From: an uncultured Faecalibacterium sp.
GTDB taxonomy: Bacteria; Bacillota; Clostridia; Oscillospirales; Ruminococcaceae
Assembly: GCA_934513205.1 (NCBI GenBank)
Contig: CAKSWU010000028.1
Coordinates: forward strand, 1 to 23,288
Direction: 5' to 3'
DNA length: 23,288 nt
Shown here: positions 1 to 6,814 of the stretch, piece by piece
Layout: the number at the start of each line of letters is the position of its first letter
Numbering within the stretch: the stretch's first letter is position 1
Program-made: the position numbers and the translations under genes
Notes under the pieces: model-generated
Databases searched by the model: none
What the model was told of the DNA's origin: nothing
What the model saw: only the letters and a program-made list of their open reading frames with translations

Positions 1-3000
1 GCCATTTCAAATGTTTTGCCCGCTCCCACTTCGTGTGCAAGTAGCGTATTACCGCCATAAAGCACATGAGCAATGGCATTGCGCTGGTGTTCCCGGAGGG
101 TGATCTCCGGGTTCATACCGACAAAGTGGATATGGGAACCATCGTACTCTCGCGGTCTGCTGCTGTTGAACAACTCGTTGTACTGCCGCACCAGCGAAAT
201 GCGCCGCTGAGGGTCTTGCCAAATCCAGTTGGCGAAAGCATCTTTGATGACCTGCTGTTTCTGCTGTGCCAGCATGGTGTCCTTTTTGTTCAGTATGCGC
301 TTCAGTCTGCCTTCTTCATCTTCGATGGTGTCATAGATGCGTACATCTTTCAGGTTGAGTGTGTCTTCCAGAATCTTGTAGGCGTTGGCGCGGGATGTGC
401 CGTAGGTTTCGGAGGAGATAATGTCACCTCTGCCCATAGCCGACTTGCCCTCAACGCGCCATTCTGCGGTATAGGGAGAATATCTCACCTTGACTGCATG
501 GCGCAGATAGTAGGGAATCTGGAACGTTTCTGCCATGAACTTCTGAATAATTTCGGGCGGAAGCCATGTTGCACCCAGCCGTACATCAATTTCGGACGCT
601 TCAAGGTCTTTCGGTTGTGCCTTTTCCAGTGCGGTGACATTGACCGCAAACTCCGGGTTGGTTTCGGCGGCAAGCTGTGCCATGCGCAGCTTTGCCCGGA
701 CGTTGCCGGACAGGTATTCGTCAGCCATCTGCCAGCCCGCTTCCGGGTCGGTGGGGTCTGCGCCGGGGTCTTTGAAAATCACACCGGACAGTTCGCTGGT
801 GATGCGCCCATACTCGCCGGGAGTACCGAGCAACTCTGCCATATAGGGTAAATCCACCCGGCCACGCTCTCCGATGGACACCGCCAACGCTTCGCTAGGG
901 GTATCCACACTGGTGACGTTGCGTTCCGGGCGAATCGTGCGCTTGGTGAACATCGCCGCCTTGGATTTAAGCTGCCCTTGCTCGTCCAAATTTTCCAGAG
1001 AACACAGCAGATAGTAAGAAGAATCCTGCTCAAATAATCTGCCGTTTTTGCGGTCATTCAACAAGCCATATTTGGCGGAAAAAGCATCGTAGGCAGTGTT
1101 CAGCTTTTCCTGCGTTGCTTTAATGTCGGCATCCGGGTAGTCGTTCAGCTGCTGGTCGATCAACTCATTGACGATTTGCCGCAGCTCCACCATCCCGGTC
1201 ACACGGCCTTTGGCGGTGTCGGACAGCTCCACCTGTGTCATGACGGAATTTTCCCGATAATACACCTCACCATCAACCACCGTGTAAGAGAAATTCTTCA
1301 CATCTGGGTCAGCCGGGAGAATGTGCCGCTCATTTTCAGCATCCGCAATATCTGGTGTTTCGACCTTGACTTCCGTGAACTGCCCCTCAATATGCTGGAT
1401 GGCTTCTGCAAGCTGGTCCACCAGCACTGCGCCCTTGATGGGACGCACAGTGCATTCCTCCCGGCCATACTGGGTGCTTTCGGAAGTCAGTTCACCCAGC
1501 ACCATCTCCGGGTGGTCTACGAAATACTGGTTGATGGCAAAACCATCTTCCGTTTTGCCAAGCTGCACCCAGTCCGGCTCATGGTCGATAGGGCGGTCAC
1601 GTTTTTGGAGGAAAATAATGTCGCTGACGACTTCTGTTCCTGCGTTTGCTTTGAACGCAGTGTTCGGCAGACGGATAGCACCCAGCAGATCAGCACGTTC
1701 GGCAATGTGCTTGCGGGCAGAAGAATCTTTGCTGTCCAGCGTGTAGCGACTGGTGACGAATGCCACGATGCCGCCCGGACGCACTTGGTCGATGGTCTTA
1801 GCGAAAAAGTAGTTGTGGATGCTGAAACCAAGTTTGTTATAAGCCTTGTCGTTTACCCGGTACTGGCCAAAGGGAACATTACCCACAGCAAGATCATAGA
1901 AGTCGCGGCGGTCAGTAGTTTCAAATCCGGCAACTTTAATGCTGGCTTCCGGGTAGAGCTTTTGCGCAATGCGGCCTGTGATGCTGTCCAGTTCCACACC
2001 ATACAAGCGGCTGTCCTGCATGGTGTCTGGCAGCATCCCGAAGAAGTTGCCCACGCCCATGCTCGGCTCCAGAATGTTACCGCTGCGGAAACCCATGCGC
2101 TCCACTGCATCGTAGATGGCATGAATCACGGTAGGGTTGGTGTAGTGGGCGTTTAGAACAGAGCTACGGGCAGCGGCATATTCATCCTCGGAGAGCAGAC
2201 CTTTCAGTTCCGTGTATTCCTTTGTCCAGTTGCTCTTGTCCGGGTCAAACGCATCCGGCAGACCACCCCAGCCGACATACTGTGCGAGCACTTCCTGTTC
2301 CTCGGCAGTGGCTCCACGCTGCTCCTGCTCCAACTGGAACAACGTACGGATAGCTGCAATATTCCGGGCGTACTTCTGTTTTGCGCCGCCCTCGCCCAGA
2401 TGATCGTCCGTGATGTGGAAGTTTCCGGCAGCTTCCGGCACAGGTTCAACGTTCAAGGCTTCGTCTGCGGCGGCTGCATCCGGGAATGTCTGCCATTCGC
2501 CGTTGATCTCCACAGAGATAGGCAACTTGTCCAGTTTTTCATCAGGCGTAGGCTCATCCTGCCGCAAACCGTCCTCGAACTGCTGCTTGTTCAGCACCTC
2601 GTTGCTCCACGAATAGCCCTGCGCACTGGTGTCGATGCGCACATCGGTTTCGCCAACATAGCCGATTGTACCTTCGATGGTTTTGGTGGGAAGGTCTACA
2701 ACAACGGAATCGCCAACCTTGTAATCAACTGCCTTTTCGGGAGCAGCATCAAGGGCTTCATCCTGCTGCTCGTACAATTCCCGGACAAGAGACAGCGATT
2801 CTTCTCGGAAAATCGGCATCCGTACATCGGCCAGAGCCATATCCTGCAAGGAAACTTTGCCCTTGTCAAAATCCACCCCGTCAACCCGAAATTCCCGGCC
2901 ATCCATATTGATAACGGAGCCGATGGGAAGATAATCCTCTTTGCGCAGGTACTTGGTCTGGTGGTGAGTGCCATCCTCGTTTAACCCGGCAAGGTAGACG

Positions 3001-4802
3001 TTGTTGCCCGCAGACCACAATTCTTTTGATTTTCTCGCCCATAAGCTAGGTGAAAAGCCGGAAACCTTAACTTCACCTAGTGCAGTCTTTTCAGTGAGCA
3101 AGATACCATTGATGATTTTGGAAACCTTTACGGCATCTTCTCCATAGAACATAAAATTGCCGCCGGCTTCAAATCCAACAAGAGTGTCCGGGTACTGTTC
3201 CTTTAATGCCGTGTATTCGGCAGCACTGGCGGCGTTCAGCTCAAGGGGAAACTCAATGGTTCTTTTCTCTTTGTCCGACAGGTAGCGGTCAGACTGAATC
3301 ATCAGGTCGATATACTTTTCAACCTGATTCCAGCGGAGGAGCGTTTTCTGATGGTCGGGATAGTGTTCAAATGTCAGCCCCTTGCTGTCATGATCGAGCC
3401 AACCGCTGCTTCCGTCCAGATAGGTGTGCGAGGAGCCGCCGGGTCCGTTTGGGGCATATTCTTTCGCAAGAGCTTTTGCCCGGAGTTTTCGGTCAGGCTG
3501 GAGCTGATAAATTTTCCAGATGCGAAGTTTGCTGTTTTCAAAGTTAGAACCTCTCCGCAGCGCATTTTCGATCTCGGCCTGTGACAAAGAGAAAGCGGAG
3601 GGCGATTTTTCGCTCTCCGCTTGGTCGATGGATTCAATTTGTTCGGCTTCGGTGGGAATGTGGGCATCGAAGAAACTTAACTGTAGATCAGCTCGTTCAT
3701 CACCAGCTCCTCGGCCTGTGCTTTCAGGCTGTTCATGTGCTGCACCCACTCCATCTGATGCTGTTCCTTGTTCGGAGCCGGGTTCTGTTTCAGCAGTTCC
3801 TGCATGGTCTGGTGCATCCGGTTCTCTGCGGTCTGCTCCACTTCCAGCAGGTGCGGATGCAGAGTCCCCGACAGGAGCATCGAGTTGTACAGCACCGGGC
3901 GATGCTTCATCAGGTAAGTCCGGCGCAGTCGTCCGTACTTGCCCAGTGCTTTCTCCTGCTGGGGCAGGGTCAGGTTCGGGAGCTGGTAGTCCCCGATGGT
4001 CGAGTAGGTCACGTTCCGGCTGCTCATATTCATACTGGCTCCTTTCTACATTGCGGCGGCGGATTGTTGTTTTTACGGTTCTTTCAATGTTGCGTAGCAC
4101 GTCCCGGCTACATTCGCTGACTGCGGTGCCCAGCGCATACACGGCGGCAGGAGTTGAAAAGGAGAAGATGGCCTGAAAATCGTCCCGGTCAAAATGTCCC
4201 GCTGGCTCAAAGCCGCAGCGTTCGAGAACAGTGTAGGTGATACTGATTGCGGCGGCACTTTTGAACTGGAACTCCTGTCCGGCTTCATCATAATCCATCA
4301 GGAGAGAACCGTCAACGATGTCGAGAATGTCACCGCTGTTGTTATCCCAATAGGAATCCACCAGCTTGCCGCAAACATCCGCGATCTGCTGGCCGAGGTT
4401 TTCGTGATGGACACCGTATTCTCTGGCAAGCATTTCCGACACAGGCTGCATCAGATCGGGGCCGAGCTGCCACACCTCCGGGTCACGAGAATTGCGGCGC
4501 ACCCCGGTATCGCTCACATCAAAAACATAGTGCAGACGCGGCACACTGCTGGACTGGTCTAACAAGGCGATGCCTTTGGAGCCGCGCCGGACATAGCGAT
4601 TCATGCGATCATTCCAGAGGTCGAAGCTGGCGCAGGCGGTGGCATCAGGCCGCTGGGCGTAAATCATGAGCTGGTCTGCATAGTTGTACTTGTACAGCCG
4701 GGATGCAGTGGTCAGGTAGTCCGTCCAGTTTTCCCAATACCGAGTCAGCTCTTTTGCCGTTTGCTGGGCAAGGTTGAGGTATTCTTGCGTTTTATTTGGC
4801 AT
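1..4802 (-). CDS. Giant N6-adenine methylase / SNF2-type helicase of ICE (C-terminus beyond window)
   Basis: One open frame of 1600 codons runs from ATG 4802 off the left edge; GGAGG lies 6 bases upstream of the start. Order seen: an N-terminal region (about 1-255) with an ArdC-like look (ending near the RYVRRGSKGIALL motif early on), a low-complexity A/P/E/G/D-rich linker (about 257-375), a central region, then a methyltransferase with SAM motif EPSMGVGNFF (about 911-920) and catalytic motif NVPFGQY (about 974-980, an NPPY variant). At the very edge is a helicase Walker A, HEVGAGKT (about 1588-1595), so the rest of the helicase is missing only because the window ends. Known relatives in Tn1549-like elements are fused methylase/helicases of 2000 residues or more. 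Role inferred: protecting or remodelling transferred DNA. It follows the cargo gene and its terminator by about 30 bases, so its transcription must come through that terminator or from an unseen promoter. tnpV is nested inside it. Confidence 0.9.
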   Translation of the reverse strand, partial: MPNKTQEYLNLAQQTAKELTRYWENWTDYLTTASRLYKYNYADQLMIYAQRPDATACASFDLWNDRMNRYVRRGSKGIALLDQSSSVPRLHYVFDVSDTGVRRNSRDPEVWQLGPDLMQPVSEMLAREYGVHHENLGQQIADVCGKLVDSYWDNNSGDILDIVDGSLLMDYDEAGQEFQFKSAAAISITYTVLERCGFEPAGHFDRDDFQAIFSFSTPAAVYALGTAVSECSRDVLRNIERTVKTTIRRRNVERSQYEYEQPERDLLDHRGLPAPEPDPAPAGESTGQVRTTAPDLPDEASPGAVQLDAPVGDSASAPAGSGADRREPDAPDHAGTAETEPGSEQGTASDGVGAAHEQPESTGRGAGDERADLQLSFFDAHIPTEAEQIESIDQAESEKSPSAFSLSQAEIENALRRGSNFENSKLRIWKIYQLQPDRKLRAKALAKEYAPNGPGGSSHTYLDGSSGWLDHDSKGLTFEHYPDHQKTLLRWNQVEKYIDLMIQSDRYLSDKEKRTIEFPLELNAASAAEYTALKEQYPDTLVGFEAGGNFMFYGEDAVKVSKIINGILLTEKTALGEVKVSGFSPSLWARKSKELWSAGNNVYLAGLNEDGTHHQTKYLRKEDYLPIGSVINMDGREFRVDGVDFDKGKVSLQDMALADVRMPIFREESLSLVRELYEQQDEALDAAPEKAVDYKVGDSVVVDLPTKTIEGTIGYVGETDVRIDTSAQGYSWSNEVLNKQQFEDGLRQDEPTPDEKLDKLPISVEINGEWQTFPDAAAADEALNVEPVPEAAGNFHITDDHLGEGGAKQKYARNIAAIRTLFQLEQEQRGATAEEQEVLAQYVGWGGLPDAFDPDKSNWTKEYTELKGLLSEDEYAAARSSVLNAHYTNPTVIHAIYDAVERMGFRSGNILEPSMGVGNFFGMLPDTMQDSRLYGVELDSITGRIAQKLYPEASIKVAGFETTDRRDFYDLAVGNVPFGQYRVNDKAYNKLGFSIHNYFFAKTIDQVRPGGIVAFVTSRYTLDSKDSSARKHIAERADLLGAIRLPNTAFKANAGTEVVSDIIFLQKRDRPIDHEPDWVQLGKTEDGFAINQYFVDHPEMVLGELTSESTQYGREECTVRPIKGAVLVDQLAEAIQHIEGQFTEVKVETPDIADAENERHILPADPDVKNFSYTVVDGEVYYRENSVMTQVELSDTAKGRVTGMVELRQIVNELIDQQLNDYPDADIKATQEKLNTAYDAFSAKYGLLNDRKNGRLFEQDSSYYLLCSLENLDEQGQLKSKAAMFTKRTIRPERNVTSVDTPSEALAVSIGERGRVDLPYMAELLGTPGEYGRITSELSGVIFKDPGADPTDPEAGWQMADEYLSGNVRAKLRMAQLAAETNPEFAVNVTALEKAQPKDLEASEIDVRLGATWLPPEIIQKFMAETFQIPYYLRHAVKVRYSPYTAEWRVEGKSAMGRGDIISSETYGTSRANAYKILEDTLNLKDVRIYDTIEDEEGRLKRILNKKDTMLAQQKQQVIKDAFANWIWQDPQRRISLVRQYNELFNSSRPREYDGSHIHFVGMNPEITLREHQRNAIAHVLYGGNTLLAHEVGAGKTFEM
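3677..4033 (-). CDS. tnpV: Transposon-encoded protein TnpV, nested in the helicase ORF
   Basis: A 118-residue ORF starts at ATG 4033 behind AAAGGAG with 5-base spacing and ends with TAA at 3679-3677. The protein has the TnpV family pattern: a YSTIGDYQLPNLTLP start, GKYGRLRRTYL, a HRPVLYN...LLSG core, QMEWVQHMNSLKAQAEE and the terminal NELIYS. The family is known from Tn4451/Tn4453-type mobilizable transposons and many Clostridia ICEs; its biochemical function is not established. What is odd is its position. The helicase frame stays open through the whole gene, with tnpV in the +1 frame, and there the helicase encodes only a low-complexity linker. Both frames look real: the helicase sequence on both sides is in one frame, and tnpV keeps its family motifs and an excellent ribosome binding site. 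Confidence 0.75.
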   Translation of the reverse strand: MNMSSRNVTYSTIGDYQLPNLTLPQQEKALGKYGRLRRTYLMKHRPVLYNSMLLSGTLHPHLLEVEQTAENRMHQTMQELLKQNPAPNKEQHQMEWVQHMNSLKAQAEELVMNELIYS

Positions 4803-4838
4803 GGCGTTCCTCCTTTCATTTTTTGTAAAAATAAAAAA

Positions 4839-4858
4839 CGAGTGGTCGATACCACTCG
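4839..4858 (-). terminator. Intrinsic terminator after the HEPN-like cargo gene
   Basis: The stem CGAGTGGT / ACCACTCG (8 bp, perfect) with a 4-base loop is followed on the minus strand by TTTTTTATTTTT (down to about 4827). It begins 15 bases after the cargo stop codon and ends only about 25 bases before the helicase start. Confidence 0.88.
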
Positions 4859-4872
4859 CATACGAATATATT

Positions 4873-5598
4873 TTATTGAGGGAGTTTTGTTTGAACGATG
4901 TTGATTTTTAAGCCGTATGAATCTTTATAGTGTTTGAGTAATGAAAGATCTTCTTTATGCCACTCTTCGAGCATTTTAACGAGAGTATAATAATAGAGCC
5001 TGAGAATTTCCGAATATTCCGAAACACAACTAATAAGGCTAATGCTATTCTCGATACGGTTTATATATTGTTTTGAAAGTGTAGACCACTTTTTGTACTC
5101 TAATAATTGCTCTTTTTCAAAACGGACATCGTTAATAAGGCGATGATCTTTTTCAGAAAATGTTTGACTGACTAGTGGATAGCCTTTATGGGTAATATAA
5201 TTTCTGAAATCGTGCATAAAAGATGCCAACTCATTTTTTCCAAACGTTTCACTTGTGAACGCGTTTATTTTTTCATTCACTGCTGTGCCGATGTAATATT
5301 CATTTCTGAGTGCATACCAGTGATCTCTTACTGCAAATGCTGACATCAAGAAATTTGAAAATTGTCGCTGAAGTTCGAGATTGGTTTCATGGCGTAGGGA
5401 ATAATTTGCTGGTTCCTTAAGCATCACCACAAGAGCAGGGGTGTTTATCTTATCGTGCCATTTTCGGAAACTTACGGCATTGGCATTACACACTAAAATG
5501 GCATCTATAAATGAAGTCAAACGAATATTGACTTCATATCCAGGCAATTTTCTGATATCAATAGAGCCTTGTTTGGATTCGCGTTCTTCGTCAGTCAT
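4873..5598 (-). CDS. AT-rich cargo protein with HEPN-like R-N-x3-H motif, unknown function
   Basis: A 241-residue protein. I choose ATG 5598 over the in-frame ATG 5610 because GGAGG (5608-5604) lies 5 bases upstream of it and overlaps the codon just after 5610. I do not recognise a named family. Residues 132-137 read RNYITH in an FRNYITHKGYP context, which fits the R-x4-H active-site signature of HEPN ribonucleases. It is preceded by a long helical stretch (about 78-102) and followed by helical sequence without a signal peptide or membrane segment, so it is likely cytosolic. The gene is visibly more AT-rich than its neighbours, and has its own extended -10 promoter and a strong terminator, so it looks like an acquired cassette between TTRAP and the helicase. 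HEPN proteins often act as toxins or abortive-infection effectors, but that role here is inference. No antitoxin partner is visible. Confidence 0.8.
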   Translation of the reverse strand: MTDEERESKQGSIDIRKLPGYEVNIRLTSFIDAILVCNANAVSFRKWHDKINTPALVVMLKEPANYSLRHETNLELQRQFSNFLMSAFAVRDHWYALRNEYYIGTAVNEKINAFTSETFGKNELASFMHDFRNYITHKGYPLVSQTFSEKDHRLINDVRFEKEQLLEYKKWSTLSKQYINRIENSISLISCVSEYSEILRLYYYTLVKMLEEWHKEDLSLLKHYKDSYGLKINIVQTKLPQ

Positions 5599-5643
5599 AG
5601 TATCCTCCATATAGATTGGCTATGAAATAGCTATATCATTTGA

Positions 5644-5652
5644 ATTATACCA
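5644..5652 (-). promoter_or_regulatory. Extended -10 promoter of the cargo gene
   Basis: On the minus strand TGG-TATAAT (5652-5644) forms an extended -10 element. The -35 region is weak (TTTTGT at 17 bases). The predicted start near 5637 is followed at 5631-5619 by a small inverted repeat (GCTAT / ATAGC) between promoter and RBS, a possible operator or short hairpin. Confidence 0.55.
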
Positions 5653-5683
5653 TATTGTTTGCCATTACAAAAGAGGATATGTA

Positions 5684-5701
5684 TGCCGCCAAGCGGCGGC
5701 A
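5684..5701 (-). repeat. GC-rich hairpin, copy 1 of 3, followed by TACATAT
   Basis: On the minus strand the arms TGCCGCC and GGCGGCA enclose GCTT, then TACATAT follows directly. It begins 5 bases after the TTRAP stop codon. No T-run follows in this direction, so it is not a normal intrinsic terminator. Matches the hairpins at 8932-8950 and 16492-16511 in position and tail. Confidence 0.7.
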
Positions 5702-5706
5702 AAAAT

Positions 5707-5910
5707 TTAGTCGATCGGAAATTCCAACTCGGCAAATTCAGTATCGGTCATAAGTTTCAGCTTTTCAATGACCTGCTCGGACAATTCTCGCAGGGCGGTT
5801 TCATCGGGCATCAGGTAGCACTGCATGAGCCGCAGCTCCTGCATCAGCCCCAGCCGGGTGCCGGGATTGTAGAGGATCATCAGCATCAGTTCTTCACCAT
5901 TAAAGTTCAT
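5707..5910 (-). CDS. Transposon-transfer assisting protein (TTRAP family)
   Basis: A 67-residue protein from ATG 5910, with GAGGG upstream at good spacing. A longer frame from 5982 exists, but its extra N-terminus overlaps the upstream gene and does not match the family, whereas MNFNGEEL does. The pattern (acidic start, LILYNPGTRLGLMQELRLM, DETALREL, a C-terminal LKLMTDTEFAEL) fits the TTRAP family of short proteins in Tn1549/CTn-like elements, thought to assist transfer without a defined mechanism. It overlaps the end of the upstream hypothetical gene by 11 bases, so it belongs to the topB operon. The hairpin at 5701-5684 follows its stop. Confidence 0.8.
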   Translation of the reverse strand: MNFNGEELMLMILYNPGTRLGLMQELRLMQCYLMPDETALRELSEQVIEKLKLMTDTEFAELEFPID

Positions 5911-6814
5911 GAGCATCCCTCGCTTTCCTGCACCCGATAGGGCTGCACTCCGGGGCATCGCATTTTTCTTTTGTGCCAGCAAGAGCAGCCAGCTTTTCCA
6001 GCGTAGAGTGCCGCTGGTTCAGCCCCAATTTTTCAGCTTCTGCGGCTCTGTCCATCACAAAATCATAATCCTGCAACAGCCGCCGACCTTTTTCCATGTG
6101 GTGCGCTTCCAGAATCTGCTCCCGGACTTCCTGAATCGTCAGTTCCGGGGCATCGACCTGACCGCCATCCATCACGGAGAAGTCGCTGTGGTAAATGGTG
6201 TAGTTCCAGCCCTCATCGGTAGATTGGATGGCAAGATAACCCTTGCCGCCCAATTCCCATGCGCCCTGTTCATCCTGTGTCTGAATCTCTGGGTAATAGT
6301 CGGCTCCATTGCGTTCCATCACCTCAGCAAACTGGCAGATGTGGAACACATTGCCCAGACCACCCATGTCAAAATGGTAATCGTCCAGATATTCCAGCCG
6401 TGACGTAAAACTACGGCCATCCGGGTAGTCCACCTGAATCACACCACCATCAGGAACGCGGTGAAGATCGTCGTAATAGCTGTTGATGAGCCGAATATCG
6501 GGCGGTATCGTTTCGGGTTCCCAGATACGCCGCCTGCCGATGCCAGCCTGCGGGATGGTTTCAAGGATTTTTACGCTTTCAAGTTGGATGGCCTTACGGT
6601 CATCGTCCGAAAGTTCAAACAGATACCAGTTCCGGGCAGCAGACATCATGTTCCTGCCATCCGGCGGCAGATTTTTTTCGGAGATCTGCCCGCTTTCCAG
6701 AGGTTCGCCCGTCACCTTATTATAGGTAGCAAAGCCGACACCTGCGCCGTTCTCCCGGAGGTGCAGATAGCGTTCATCATTGATGAGGTAGATTGCTTCC
6801 TTCTTCTGCTCCAT
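5900..6814 (-). CDS. Conserved ICE hypothetical protein downstream of topB
   Basis: A 304-residue soluble protein with no signal peptide or membrane segment. Its start overlaps the topB stop in TGATG, a one-base overlap typical of translational coupling. The N-terminus (IYLINDERYLHLRENGAGVGFATYN, quoted in part: YLHLRENGAGVGF) and the acidic middle resemble the poorly characterised proteins (YodL / DUF4316 / LPD16-like annotations) that sit after topoisomerase III in Clostridia ICEs; I cannot decide which domain name applies. The last 25 residues, rich in C, P and R, look unlike the rest and overlap ttrap. Function unknown; its position suggests DNA processing together with TopB. Confidence 0.75.
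   Translation of the reverse strand: MEQKKEAIYLINDERYLHLRENGAGVGFATYNKVTGEPLESGQISEKNLPPDGRNMMSAARNWYLFELSDDDRKAIQLESVKILETIPQAGIGRRRIWEPETIPPDIRLINSYYDDLHRVPDGGVIQVDYPDGRSFTSRLEYLDDYHFDMGGLGNVFHICQFAEVMERNGADYYPEIQTQDEQGAWELGGKGYLAIQSTDEGWNYTIYHSDFSVMDGGQVDAPELTIQEVREQILEAHHMEKGRRLLQDYDFVMDRAAEAEKLGLNQRHSTLEKLAALAGTKEKCDAPECSPIGCRKARDAHEL

Noticed and set aside
66..851. Plus-strand ORFs of up to 326 codons over 66-4562
   Set aside because: All are antisense to the continuous helicase/methylase frame, which carries recognisable motifs throughout.
3374..3667. Minus-strand ORF starting just after tnpV
   Set aside because: It lies in the wrong frame; the helicase frame through this segment (SFFDAHIPTEAEQ) is the real one.
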